Shown one piece after another: positions 18,645 through 28,206 of a stretch of DNA of 64,000 nucleotides; positions within the stretch are counted from its first letter, which is position 1; each line of letters begins with the position of its first letter. The stretch covers positions 1 through 64,000 of the forward strand of contig DATNLZ010000079.1 in the NCBI GenBank assembly GCA_035602605.1, read 5' to 3'. The stretch comes from DASQHY01 sp035602605. Its GTDB lineage: Bacteria > Acidobacteriota > Terriglobia > Acidiferrales > UBA7541. The translations under genes were made by a program, and so were the position numbers. The notes below the pieces were generated by a model. The model saw only the letters and a program-made list of their open reading frames with translations, did not search any database and was not told the DNA's origin.

Positions 18645-19318
18645 CGGTGGAGCTCACTCTCGATGAGTCTTGTGATTTTGATGCAAGCACTGTCTAGGGT
18701 ATTGGTATAAACATCGATTTGATCGATTCTTCTCGCCAAATCCCGAAGTCCCAGCTCTCTCGAAATCCACACGGAAAAATCGTTGGTGCGCAAATGCAAG
18801 CGCAGTCGCGAGGTCACAAAGTGAAACTGCATCGAGCCGTGAGGCAGATGCTTCAAAGCTTCGTAGAACTCTGCAAGAGTCCACGCTTCTATTCCCAGGG
18901 GAGCCTCCTCCTCGAGGCTCTCAGCAAAGTAGAAAGGCTCGAAGCCGGTTTGCTGAGCCTCCCGAGGATTGGCCTGGCAGTAATCTCTGAGAAGGCGGCC
19001 AAGATCTCCGCGAAGATCGGCCAAGGAAACATAATCGCGGATATCGAGCGAAGCCAGCTGTTCGGCGAGAGCGGGACGATTGCAGGAGGCCAAAACCCAT
19101 TGAGCAAAATCGTTGGAGAAACCTTCGGTCAAAAAATGATGGCGGCCAAGGGACTGGAAGGTGTGATGAAAGATCGAGGCATCGGAGCAATCGGCAATGC
19201 CCTGCTGCAACTCGAGCAAGTCACAGGCAACCTGGTTGCCAATGCGAACGAGGTAAGAAGCAGTAGCGAAATGGAAGGGAGCTTTGGCGCACACAGGCGC
19301 ATTAATGATCGTGGTCAT
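18641..19318 (-). CDS. DUF5752-like protein of the trehalose operon
   Basis: A 225-residue soluble protein of unknown function, recalled as the DUF5752 family often found beside trehalose or glycogen genes. No catalytic motif is evident. It is mostly helical, with a conserved-looking HFATASYLVRIGNQVACDL near the N-terminus and FHFVTSRLRLHLRTNDFSVWI near the C-terminus. The start at 19318 is chosen over an upstream ATG (19348) to reduce overlap with otsB to 17 bases; AAGGAC lies just upstream. Overlaps treT by four bases, so it is probably produced together with TreT. Confidence 0.7.
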   Translation of the reverse strand: MTTIINAPVCAKAPFHFATASYLVRIGNQVACDLLELQQGIADCSDASIFHHTFQSLGRHHFLTEGFSNDFAQWVLASCNRPALAEQLASLDIRDYVSLADLRGDLGRLLRDYCQANPREAQQTGFEPFYFAESLEEEAPLGIEAWTLAEFYEALKHLPHGSMQFHFVTSRLRLHLRTNDFSVWISRELGLRDLARRIDQIDVYTNTLDSACIKITRLIESELHR

Positions 19319-20159
19319 GAAGGTCCTTGGTGAGCAATTCATTCTCAAGCCGGATCAGAAAAGCGTGCACTTCCGACGGATTTCGAACGTAGAAGCGCGC
19401 ATGAGTTCCACATTTTCGACCCGCCCTGACGGTAATTTGACAAGCGAGGGCCGCGAACGCCGATTCATCGCAGTCATCATCTCCCACATAGATGGCCGGA
19501 ATCGCTGAAGGCATCCGCTGCCGCAAAGCAGTAACGACGGCACCCTTGCCGCGAATATCCTTTGGAAGACCTTCCCAGACCTTGGCGCCATGCAAAAGAT
19601 GAAGGGAATGACGCAACGGAGCCAGAAGCTGTAGAAGAATTTCAGTGGCAGCTCTGACGGTGGCGTGAGAAGCGCCGCGATAATGGACGGCAAAACTGAG
19701 GTCTTTGTCATCAACCCCGATTCCCGTTAATGCCGCAAGATGTTTCCTTGCTTCGCGCTTGGCGATTGCCAGGAAGCGCCGCGCAATCTTACCTACCTCG
19801 GTTTTCTTTCCTTGCTGTTCACCGCCGTGCAGACCGAAGTGACGAATGCCAGTAATGTTGATGAGAGTCTGAAGATCCTTAATCCGGCGGCAACTTACGA
19901 TCGCGAGCAGAATGCCCGGGTTGCGCGCGAGGCGCCCGAGAATGCATTCGGTCCGCGATGGTAGTCGAACATCCGCCGGACGAGGCTTGAATGAAACTAA
20001 GGTGCCATCAAAATCCAGAAAAAGTGCGCATTGACGAGCCCGTCGTAAACGGAAGGCAATTTCGGGCCAGGCGCGCGCAACAGAAGGGGGAAAGAGGCCG
20101 GAGCCGGCTGCGTTCGGCATCCGGCAAATCTTAGGAGAAATTGGCTTTGCACAAGGCAC
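19302..20159 (-). CDS. otsB: trehalose-6-phosphate phosphatase OtsB
   Basis: A 285-residue HAD-superfamily phosphatase that hydrolyses trehalose-6-phosphate to trehalose. Motif I is LDFDGTLVSF (nucleophile Asp), HFGLHGGEQ is the trehalose-phosphatase signature, and motif IV is VGDDDCDESAF. It follows otsA by 17 bases on the same strand. The first ~25 residues are poorly conserved, and a later start is possible. Confidence 0.9.
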   Translation of the reverse strand: MPCAKPISPKICRMPNAAGSGLFPPSVARAWPEIAFRLRRARQCALFLDFDGTLVSFKPRPADVRLPSRTECILGRLARNPGILLAIVSCRRIKDLQTLINITGIRHFGLHGGEQQGKKTEVGKIARRFLAIAKREARKHLAALTGIGVDDKDLSFAVHYRGASHATVRAATEILLQLLAPLRHSLHLLHGAKVWEGLPKDIRGKGAVVTALRQRMPSAIPAIYVGDDDCDESAFAALACQITVRAGRKCGTHARFYVRNPSEVHAFLIRLENELLTKDLHDHDH

Positions 20160-20176
20160 AGGAGTCTTCGTTGTGA

Positions 20177-22516
20177 TTAGGCGCTTGCTGCTTTCTGCTC
20201 GGAGATCTTATGCGGTGTGGACCGGGAAGATTGTGTCACCGGCCACTGCTCCGGGCGATGAATGAGCGGAGGCTGAATTTTCTCGACACGAATTTCGGAA
20301 AGTTCAGTAATGAGATTGCCGGCCCAGCGATAAACGTTATTTTCTCGAACGGTACGGCGCATTCGCTGCATGCGTGCCTGGCGTTCGTGGGGACTCATTT
20401 CGAGAGCCATGCGGATGGCTTCGCCAATTTGCTCAGTGTCGTAGGGATTGACAATAATCGCGTCGCGAAGCTCGCGACTGGCTCCGGTGAACTGACTGAG
20501 AATGAGGGCACCATCCTGGTCTTCGCGAGATGCTACGAATTCCTTGGCGACTAAATTCATGCCGTCGTGCAGCGAGGTGACCAGGCAAACGTCTGAGGCG
20601 CGGTAATACGGGGCGATTTCGTCGTGGCCGTGGTGCCTGGTAAGCAAGACGATGGGCCACCAATCAGCGGTTTGATAGCGCGCATTGATGCGCGCAGCTT
20701 CGTCTTCGAGCTCAGCGAGGAAATCCCTATAGCGGGGAATGTGAATGCGGCTGGGAGCGCCGATCTGCACAAAAGTAAATTTTTCGACGTAAGCGGGAAA
20801 CCTTTCGAGGAAGTTTTCAATTCCGCGCAAACGCTCGATGAGTCCCTTGGTATAGTCGACGCGATCCACACCAACACCGAGAAAAGCGGCGGTAACGCCC
20901 AAGGCGCCCAAAAGTCGAGTTCGCTCCTCGTCCTGACTGTAAACAACGCCAAACTCGGGCTGAGATTCGCGGAAATCAACACTAATGGGGAACGGCCGCA
21001 CAAACGTCAGACGGCCTTTGCGGCGGGCAGCGAAATGCTCCCACTCGATGCGGGACTCGAGTGCGCGATCGACGGTCTCCAGAAAATTGTTACAGTGCGC
21101 CTGCGTGTGAAAGCCGATCAAATCGGCTCCCAGCAAGCCGTCCAGCAATTCCCGTTGCCATGGGCAAATGCCGAAGGCTTCCGGATTGGGCCAAGGAATA
21201 TGCCAGAAAATTGCGATGCGAACATCGGGGCGAGCCTGCTTAACCATGCGCGGCAGTAAGGCGAAGTGGTAGTCCTGAACCAGCAAGAGCGGATTGAGGG
21301 TGCCTGCCATTTCTTGAAGAGCAGCATCCGCAAACCTGCGATTCGCGTCCTGATAGCATTGCCAGTCGGAGGCCCGAAAGATGGGACGGGTGTGAGCGAT
21401 ATGGCAAAGCGGCCAAAGTCCTTCGTTGGAGAATCCGTAGTAATAGCCTTCCTCTTCTTCTTTTGAGACCCACACGCGGCGCAGGGTGTACTCGGGTTTT
21501 TCGGGCGGGACGCGGAGACGATCGTGCTCGTCAACTGTTTCGCGGTCGGCCTCTCCGGAACCGTGGGCAATCCAAGTGCCGTCACAGGCGCGAAGAACAG
21601 GCTCGAGCGCGGTAACGAGACCGCTCGCGGGGACCAGCATCTGGATCTCGCCGCCCTGGCGAACATGCATGTATGGTTCGCGGTTGGCGATGACGAACAG
21701 ACGACCGAGATCGGTCTTACCCTGAATACTGGCCCGCAGGCGCTCTGCGGTCCACAGTGATTCACCGGTGACTCGAAGACGAGCTTCTTCTTCGGCAGCA
21801 GCCCGCGCTTCGGCCAAACTTTGAGTGAGGTGGATGACTTCGCGCGACAGCGGGGCGAGGAAGTCGCCGTCGGATAGCTTGGGGCGAGGCGCGACACGAC
21901 CTGCACGCAATTCTCTCATCCAATGAGCTGTGCGCGAAATAGGACGAATCACAGCCCAGTGGATGATCACAAAACCTATGATGACGATTAGCAGAACCTG
22001 TACAAAAACTCGGAAGAACGATTCGCTCCAAAGGCGGGATGTTTGAGCTTGAATGTAACTGGCGTCGCGAAAAATTGCGAGGATGGCGTCGATGGATGTT
22101 CGCGTGTGCAGGGGTAGGTAATAGATATGCATCTTTTTGTCCCTGAGAGTAAGGAACTGACTGACTCCTGGGACTCCTGGAGCGAGGCGAGTCAGAGGCA
22201 CCGGGGGCGGATTAAATTGGCTGGATACGTGTGAGCTTTGCGCGAGCACTTCGCCCTGAGGATCGTAAACAGCTACACCGGCCAGGCGCTCTCGGTCTCC
22301 GAAGCGTTCGACGATATTGCGCAACTCGTCAGGCGAGCCCTTCTCAAGGGCGGGTTCAACGATGCCTTGGACACTTTCGGCGAGAATAATGTCGCGGCGC
22401 TCGAGATCAGCGCGCAAGCGGCGCTTCGCGGAGCTAACTTGGATGCCCACAATGACCAGGGCCACAACGGTGATAGCGACGGCAAGTCGCAGGACGTATC
22501 GCGGGCTAAGCCTCAC
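20177..22516 (-). CDS. otsA: membrane-sensor / trehalose-6-phosphate synthase fusion
   Basis: A 779-residue protein. Residues ~8-28 are a transmembrane helix, ~29-165 an extracytoplasmic sensor-like domain, ~166-188 a second membrane helix, and ~189-245 a HAMP-like and coiled linker. From ~265 on it is a GT20 synthase (FVIANREPYMH, VGVDRVDYTKGL, HDGMNLVAKEFVA) that makes trehalose-6-phosphate from UDP-glucose and glucose-6-phosphate. The usual OtsA is about 470 residues and soluble. The added N-terminus looks like a chemoreceptor or histidine-kinase input module, so synthesis may respond to an outside signal such as osmolarity. First gene of the operon. Confidence 0.88.
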   Translation of the reverse strand: MRLSPRYVLRLAVAITVVALVIVGIQVSSAKRRLRADLERRDIILAESVQGIVEPALEKGSPDELRNIVERFGDRERLAGVAVYDPQGEVLAQSSHVSSQFNPPPVPLTRLAPGVPGVSQFLTLRDKKMHIYYLPLHTRTSIDAILAIFRDASYIQAQTSRLWSESFFRVFVQVLLIVIIGFVIIHWAVIRPISRTAHWMRELRAGRVAPRPKLSDGDFLAPLSREVIHLTQSLAEARAAAEEEARLRVTGESLWTAERLRASIQGKTDLGRLFVIANREPYMHVRQGGEIQMLVPASGLVTALEPVLRACDGTWIAHGSGEADRETVDEHDRLRVPPEKPEYTLRRVWVSKEEEEGYYYGFSNEGLWPLCHIAHTRPIFRASDWQCYQDANRRFADAALQEMAGTLNPLLLVQDYHFALLPRMVKQARPDVRIAIFWHIPWPNPEAFGICPWQRELLDGLLGADLIGFHTQAHCNNFLETVDRALESRIEWEHFAARRKGRLTFVRPFPISVDFRESQPEFGVVYSQDEERTRLLGALGVTAAFLGVGVDRVDYTKGLIERLRGIENFLERFPAYVEKFTFVQIGAPSRIHIPRYRDFLAELEDEAARINARYQTADWWPIVLLTRHHGHDEIAPYYRASDVCLVTSLHDGMNLVAKEFVASREDQDGALILSQFTGASRELRDAIIVNPYDTEQIGEAIRMALEMSPHERQARMQRMRRTVRENNVYRWAGNLITELSEIRVEKIQPPLIHRPEQWPVTQSSRSTPHKISEQKAASA

Positions 22517-22702
22517 GTTGATAACCGTTTAATGGTCTTGCGGTCGACTGCAACGGATCGCCTATGAAAGGAACAAAGAAGCCGAAATCAGGAAGAGGTC
22601 GAACAGAACTCATAAGCTATGGTGACAGACGGAATTAGGCCGAATCGCTCCGTTATTCCCTGTAATTTAGCAGGAGGGAACCCTCTAGCACGCTGGAAAA
22701 AC

Positions 22703-23794
22703 TTAGCCCCCATCCAAGGCACGGGCTAGCTGAACCAGGCCTTGGGCTACCATTTCCGTGTCACCTCCGACGCCGATGCGGAAGTGATTGGGCATCGCGA
22801 AGTAGTGACCGGGAACAACCGAGGTTTCATAGACGTCGCGTAGGCGCTCGAAAAAGCTATTTGGGTTGGAGATCGCGAGGAGCGGGAAAACGATGGTTCC
22901 GGCTTCCGGCCAGACAGCACGAAGTTCCTTGCGCGAATCGAGTAAATTCTTGAGAAGAGCACGATTGGTTTCGAGGACTGAGCGGGTATGCGCGGCGATT
23001 GTATCGAGATGATCGAGTGCAACCACGCTTAGGCGCTCCGCGGGATGTGCGGCGGAGGCGGCGAAGAGGTCGCTCAGGCGCCACATACGCTCGGCTAATG
23101 GCGGGTTGGCCAGAATCCAGCCGCAACGCAGACCGCTTAGTCCGTAGACTTTGGTAAGACTGGAGGTGACAACAAACGTTTCTCCCAGATGAAACGAAGA
23201 GCGCGGCGCGAGGGCAGAGTAGGCGTCCAGATAAACTTCATCGACGAGAACATGTGCGCCGACCTTGCGCGCGATGTCACCAATCTCCTTCAAGATGCTT
23301 TCGCTCGTGAAGACCCCACTGGGATTGTGCAAATTGGTGATGACGATTAAGCGGGTTCGTGGAGTGATGACCCTTTGCAGTTCACGCGGGTCGATCTGAA
23401 AATCATTTTCGAAGCGGCGCGGAAACCGGCACACGCGAGCACTCAGATATTCGGCGACATCGAGGAGCAGGCCATATGTCGGATGCTCGATTAAGACTTC
23501 GTCACCGGGATCAATGAGAGCGGCCATCGCCAAGTGATTGGCCATCGACGTGCCCGCCGCCGCGACGACGCACTCAGGCTTGACTTCGCACTTTGCTGCT
23601 AAGCGCCGCTGAAGCGGTTCGTACCCGTAGCCACCGGGGCTTGTGAGCTCGAGATCTTCCAAGCGGAACCGAAGCTTGGCAATGGGGAAATTGGCGAGCC
23701 CGCTGGTGGCCAGATTGAATCGCGCATGCGAGCGAGTTTTGGCCCACTCCATGTAAGCTGAGCGAGATTCGCGGCGAGGACCAGAGAGGTTCAA
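22703..23794 (-). CDS. PLP-dependent class I/II aminotransferase
   Basis: A 363-residue fold-type I enzyme. PLP motifs include YGYEPLQ, AAAGTSMANHLAM, ITNLHNPSG, LVDEVYLD and the Schiff-base region VTSSLTKVYGLSGLRCGW with Lys. The amino acid substrate is unclear. The start chosen is TTG at 23794: it overlaps the permease stop as TTGA and has AGGTGA seven bases upstream. A longer reading from 23923 would run into the permease gene. Coupling with the permease suggests transport and transamination of the same amino acid. Confidence 0.82.
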   Translation of the reverse strand: MNLSGPRRESRSAYMEWAKTRSHARFNLATSGLANFPIAKLRFRLEDLELTSPGGYGYEPLQRRLAAKCEVKPECVVAAAGTSMANHLAMAALIDPGDEVLIEHPTYGLLLDVAEYLSARVCRFPRRFENDFQIDPRELQRVITPRTRLIVITNLHNPSGVFTSESILKEIGDIARKVGAHVLVDEVYLDAYSALAPRSSFHLGETFVVTSSLTKVYGLSGLRCGWILANPPLAERMWRLSDLFAASAAHPAERLSVVALDHLDTIAAHTRSVLETNRALLKNLLDSRKELRAVWPEAGTIVFPLLAISNPNSFFERLRDVYETSVVPGHYFAMPNHFRIGVGGDTEMVAQGLVQLARALDGG

Positions 23795-25215
23795 GAGTCT
23801 GTCACCTGCGGAGGACGACGTTGCCAGATAAAATAGGCCGGGATGCCCGCTAACAAAATGGCAAGACCGATTCCTGAATGTTTCGGATATTTGTAGAGAC
23901 TGTTGACGATGACGAGGGCACATGCGGCGACAAATAGAGCGGTGGTAATCGGGTGACCGGGGACCAGGTACGTCCCACGATGCCGGAGTTCGGGGGCAGC
24001 GGCATTTTCAGCGCGAACTTGGGGCGCATGCGCTTCACGATGCCGGAATACGAACAGGCAAGTTCCACCAAGACCAAAAAAGAGCCAGTCAACTGAAACA
24101 ACATAATTTAAGATTTGCTCGTACTTGCCGGAGAGCGCCACGACGATGGCCAGTATACCTTGGAGGGCTATGGCCACTACCGGAGCGTTCGTTCGCGGGT
24201 CGAGCCAGCCAACACTGCGGAAAAACAGGCCATCTTTGGCCATTGCGAAATAAACGCGCGGAGCAGTGAGTATATTCTGGCTCAAAAAGCCCAGCGTAGA
24301 GATCGCGATCCCAAGCGCGATGATCGTAGATCCGCGCTGACCCAGAGCTAACCGTATTACCACGGACACCGGCGTTGACGTGTTTGCCAGGCCTTCGGGT
24401 CCAAGTGCGCGGACACAAACGAGATTGACCGCGAGATAAAGTGTGATCACGCCGCAAATTCCGATCAGCAGGCCCCGCGGTAGATTGCGCGTGGGATCGC
24501 GAACTTCGCCGGCGATAAAGTTTGCGGTTTGCCATCCGCCATAGGCGAACAGCACGGGCACCATCGCCGCGCCAAGTGCCGTCAATAGATCAAGGGAGAG
24601 CGGTCGATCGAGAAGCTGGTGGGTAGCTGGCGCAGCGGGGTGAACCAAGAGCCAGCCGCATGCAACCAGTGAAGCAATAATCAGAATTTTTGCGACCATG
24701 AGAGTACTTTGTACGGCGCTGCCCGCGCGCACGCCCAGACAGTTCACAATCGTGAGTAAGGCCAGGGCAACTGCGGCAACGGCGCGACTCGAAAAGGGGA
24801 CTCCGGTGAGTTCAACAAAGTAGCGTGCAAACGTGACGGCTACAGCCGCCATGCCCCCGGTTTGCATTACCAGGAGGAGGGCCCAGCCGTTCAGGAAGGC
24901 AATCAGCGGGTGGTAGGCCTCCCGAAGATACGCATAATCGCCGCCAACAAGAGGAAGGCGCGAGGCCAGCTCGGCGTAAATAAAAGCTCCGGCCAGGGCG
25001 ATCAGCCCACCCAGGACCCAGACTCCTAAAATCAGCGCGCGGGTATGTACCTGACGAGCGACTACGGAAGGGTTGATGAAAATGCCAGCTCCAATGATCC
25101 CGCCCATTACCACCATGGTGGCGTGGAAAAGCCCCAGGGGCCGCTGTAGCTGCGGCTGGTTAGTCGTGGAATGACCGCTAGAACGGACCGAGGTGCGATG
25201 ATCGGTGGAGCACAT
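23791..25215 (-). CDS. APC-family amino acid permease
   Basis: About 474 residues and roughly 12 membrane helices. The first helix holds the APC substrate motif MGGIIGAGIF, and the second segment has FIYAELASRLPLVGGDYAYLREAY, typical of amino acid/polyamine/organocation transporters. The start at 25215 (ATG) removes 38 poorly hydrophobic residues of a longer reading that would overlap the divergent glcD leader. Ends in the downstream aminotransferase start (TTGA overlap). Confidence 0.88.
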   Translation of the reverse strand: MCSTDHRTSVRSSGHSTTNQPQLQRPLGLFHATMVVMGGIIGAGIFINPSVVARQVHTRALILGVWVLGGLIALAGAFIYAELASRLPLVGGDYAYLREAYHPLIAFLNGWALLLVMQTGGMAAVAVTFARYFVELTGVPFSSRAVAAVALALLTIVNCLGVRAGSAVQSTLMVAKILIIASLVACGWLLVHPAAPATHQLLDRPLSLDLLTALGAAMVPVLFAYGGWQTANFIAGEVRDPTRNLPRGLLIGICGVITLYLAVNLVCVRALGPEGLANTSTPVSVVIRLALGQRGSTIIALGIAISTLGFLSQNILTAPRVYFAMAKDGLFFRSVGWLDPRTNAPVVAIALQGILAIVVALSGKYEQILNYVVSVDWLFFGLGGTCLFVFRHREAHAPQVRAENAAAPELRHRGTYLVPGHPITTALFVAACALVIVNSLYKYPKHSGIGLAILLAGIPAYFIWQRRPPQVTDS

Positions 25216-25379
25216 CGTGGCGCAGATTCGGCGAGCGCGCGCGAGTACTCTACCACAGGCAAGATAGTGGCGACGCCCGCCGCATGTACAGGAAACGGCA
25301 GGAGTGGTGCGGTTGCGTCGACCGTTCAAAAGCGACTATAGTGACGCAAGACGCAAAACTTGACGCTACACCGCAAATC

Positions 25380-26813
25380 ATGGACCGGAAACTGATTGGC
25401 GATCTTGAACAATTGCTGGGCACGCGCGCGGTGTTGTCGCAAGCTGCCGATCTTCAGCTTTATGAATATGACGGATCGGTGGAGCAAGCGAAGCCTGATT
25501 GCATAGTTTTCCCGAAAACCACGCAAGAGGTTTCCGAGATCGCGCGGTTAGCAGGCAAGTACGGCGTGCCGCTTGTAGGGCGTGGCGCCGGAACCGGCCT
25601 TTCTGGAGGAGCGATTGCGCGCCATGGCGGCATTGTGGTGGTTTTCTCGCGGATGAATCGCATCCTGGACATTGATTACGAAAATCAACGAGCTGTAGTC
25701 CAACCAGGGGTCGTGAACCTGGACCTTACGTGTGCTGTTGAACATGCTGGGTTGTATTTTGCGCCGGACCCTTCGAGCCAGAAAGCGTGCACAATCGGTG
25801 GCAATGTTGCAGAAAACTCAGGCGGGCCGCACACCCTCGCCTACGGTGTGACGACGAATCACGTGACGGGACTGGAGCTGGTGCTGCCTGATGGAGACAT
25901 TGTGCGCATCGGAGGGAAGACATTCGATGCGCCGGGTTACGATCTCACGGGGTTAATGGTCGGGTCGGAAGGCACACTGGCCATCGTGACGGAAATCACC
26001 GTTCGGTTGTCGCGCAAGCCCGAGGCTGTGAAGACGCTACTCGCGATATTCGAAACGGTTGAGGATGCGACGCAGACAGTGGTCGAGATCACGGCGCGGG
26101 CAATTACTCCGGCGGCATGCGAGATGTTTGACGCGCTGACCCTGCGCGCTATAGAGGCCTTTGTTCACGCCGGTTTTCCCCTCGACAGCGCAGCGGTGCT
26201 GTTGATCGAGGTGGAGGGGTTGCGCGAGGCCGTCGAAGCACAAGAAGCGGAAGTGACGGAAGCTTGCCGGCTACATCGCGCGCGCGAAGTACGCAAGGCG
26301 CGCGATGCCGCGGAGCGCGACCTGCTTTGGAAAGGCCGCAAAAATGCATTTGGCGCGATTGGACGGTTGGCTCCGAACGCTTACGTTCAAGATGGCGTGA
26401 TTCCACGCACGAAACTTCCGGAAACGCTGCGTTACGTCGACAAAGTGAGCCAAAAGTATGGGTTGCGAATCAGCAATGTTTTTCATGCGGGCGACGGAAA
26501 TCTCCATCCGATTATCCTTTTCGACCAACGTGTGCCCGGGCAATTTGAAAAAGTTGTTGGAGCCGCAAAGGAGATTATGAAATTTTGCGTGGACGTCGGG
26601 GGAACGCTTAGCGGCGAGCACGGTATCGGAATGGAGAAAAACGAGTTGATGCCGCTGCTGTTTAGCGACGATGATCTTGAGCTGATGAAGCGCGTTCGCG
26701 ACGCATTCAATCCTTCGGGGCGTTTGAATCCCGGGAAGATCCTTCCGATCGGCAAAGGCTGCGGCGAAGTAAGGATACTGCGAACACCGGCCTTGACCGC
26801 CACACCAGCATGA
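25380..26813 (+). CDS. glcD: glycolate oxidase FAD subunit GlcD
   Basis: A 477-residue FAD-linked oxidase of the VAO/PCMH fold that oxidises glycolate (or D-lactate) to the keto acid. The flavin-binding loop is LVGRGAGTGLSGGAI, and GNVAENSGGPHTLAYG and MVGSEGTLAIVTE follow. The C-terminal substrate domain has HAGDGNLHP and SGEHGIGMEKNEL. The start at 25380 is chosen for family length; an in-frame GTG at 25341 and a longer frame exist and no clear ribosome site decides. First gene of glcDEF; the next start overlaps its stop as ATGA. Confidence 0.9.
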   Translation: MDRKLIGDLEQLLGTRAVLSQAADLQLYEYDGSVEQAKPDCIVFPKTTQEVSEIARLAGKYGVPLVGRGAGTGLSGGAIARHGGIVVVFSRMNRILDIDYENQRAVVQPGVVNLDLTCAVEHAGLYFAPDPSSQKACTIGGNVAENSGGPHTLAYGVTTNHVTGLELVLPDGDIVRIGGKTFDAPGYDLTGLMVGSEGTLAIVTEITVRLSRKPEAVKTLLAIFETVEDATQTVVEITARAITPAACEMFDALTLRAIEAFVHAGFPLDSAAVLLIEVEGLREAVEAQEAEVTEACRLHRAREVRKARDAAERDLLWKGRKNAFGAIGRLAPNAYVQDGVIPRTKLPETLRYVDKVSQKYGLRISNVFHAGDGNLHPIILFDQRVPGQFEKVVGAAKEIMKFCVDVGGTLSGEHGIGMEKNELMPLLFSDDDLELMKRVRDAFNPSGRLNPGKILPIGKGCGEVRILRTPALTATPA

Positions 26814-28204
26814 GCACTGCCGCAACATGGGTCCTACCCCGGCTGGAGAAACTTCTCGGCAGCTCTCGAGTAAGAAGCGATGCGACGACGCTGGCGGATT
26901 ACGAAGTGGACGGTAAAAAGCCCGCGGCGGTTCTGTATCCGGGTTCTGTGGAAGAGGTCGCCGCCGCCATTGGTTTTGCGGCTGCGGAAAAACTTGCGGT
27001 GATCCCAACAGGCGGACGCAGCAAGCTGCGTATCGGCGCTCCCCCCTCGCGCTACGATCTCGCCATCGATCTGACACAGCTGAATCGCGTAGTGGCCTAC
27101 GATGCCGGTGATTTAACGGTTGGTGTGCAACCGGGCGTTCGATTTGGAGAACTTAGCAGGGTACTTGGCGAACAAAAGCAGATAGTGCCGCTCTCGACGG
27201 CGTTCTCGAATGTGGCCACCATCGGCGGCATCGTGGCTACGAATGCGGTTTCGCCGCTGCGGTACGCCTATGGATCGGCGCGCGACTTCGTCCTGGGAAT
27301 TGAAATTGTCACGGGCGACGGCGTGATTGCGAAAAGCGGCGGCAGCGTCGTAAAAAATGTTACCGGATACGATTTGCATAAGCTGCTCATCGGGTCGCAC
27401 GGGACGCTGGGTGTTATCACGCGCATCAACTTTAAGACTTTCCCGTGGCCAGCAGCGCAACAAACTTTTATTGCCACGTTTGCAGACATCGAAGGAGCGC
27501 TGGCGTACAGCCGAGCAATTCGACAATCACCCCTGGAACCGCGGCTGGTTGAGTTACTCGATGGGCAGGCGTCGCGTCTAGCTGATTTGACTGCGGCGTT
27601 GGATTCGCGCGTGGTTGACTCGCAACGGCAGCATCTTCCGAAAGAGGGTTGGGCTGCGGTGGTTTCCGTGGCAGGGAAATCCTCGGTTGTCGAACGACAC
27701 GCGAAAGATCTCGCGATGTTCGCGGAGCAGGCGCACGCAGCGACATTTTCTGTGGTCGATGAAACGGTAAGCGGAGAACTGCTGAGTAATGTTCGGGAAT
27801 TCGTTTCCCGCGCGTTGAAGACATATTCCGGTGCGACCGTCGTGCGGGTGAATGCGCTACCGTCGGCAATTCGTTTGTTAGTGACGCGGCTCAAAGACGT
27901 AAGCCGGCGAAATGCGATTGTTTCGGCTTGTGTTATTCGTGCCGGAGGAGTCATCTACTATGTGTTGCTACCTGAAGATAACGCAGCTTCGCGTCTTGCG
28001 CAAGCAGCGAAAGAATTGATGGAAGCGGCTTTGGGTGAAAAGGGAAGCGAGCGACCCATGATTGAATGGTGCCCGGCCGGGTTGAAGGAAAAAGTGAACG
28101 TCTGGGGACCCGCTAGCGAAGATCTTCTATTGATGATTCGCGTGAAAAAGATTTTCGACCCGCATGGGATCATGAGCCCGGGACGCTTTGCGGCAGGGAT
28201 TTGA
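26810..28204 (+). CDS. glcE: glycolate oxidase subunit GlcE
   Basis: A 464-residue FAD-binding homologue of GlcD, with VGVQPGVRFGELSRVL, GGIVATNAVSPLRYAYG and NVTGYDLHKLLIGSHGTLGVIT. In E. coli GlcD, GlcE and GlcF are all needed for glycolate oxidase. At 464 residues it is longer than E. coli GlcE (about 350), with an enlarged C-terminal half. Four-base overlap with glcD and near-overlap with glcF place it in one operon. Confidence 0.88.
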   Translation: MSTAATWVLPRLEKLLGSSRVRSDATTLADYEVDGKKPAAVLYPGSVEEVAAAIGFAAAEKLAVIPTGGRSKLRIGAPPSRYDLAIDLTQLNRVVAYDAGDLTVGVQPGVRFGELSRVLGEQKQIVPLSTAFSNVATIGGIVATNAVSPLRYAYGSARDFVLGIEIVTGDGVIAKSGGSVVKNVTGYDLHKLLIGSHGTLGVITRINFKTFPWPAAQQTFIATFADIEGALAYSRAIRQSPLEPRLVELLDGQASRLADLTAALDSRVVDSQRQHLPKEGWAAVVSVAGKSSVVERHAKDLAMFAEQAHAATFSVVDETVSGELLSNVREFVSRALKTYSGATVVRVNALPSAIRLLVTRLKDVSRRNAIVSACVIRAGGVIYYVLLPEDNAASRLAQAAKELMEAALGEKGSERPMIEWCPAGLKEKVNVWGPASEDLLLMIRVKKIFDPHGIMSPGRFAAGI

Positions 28205-28206
28205 AC

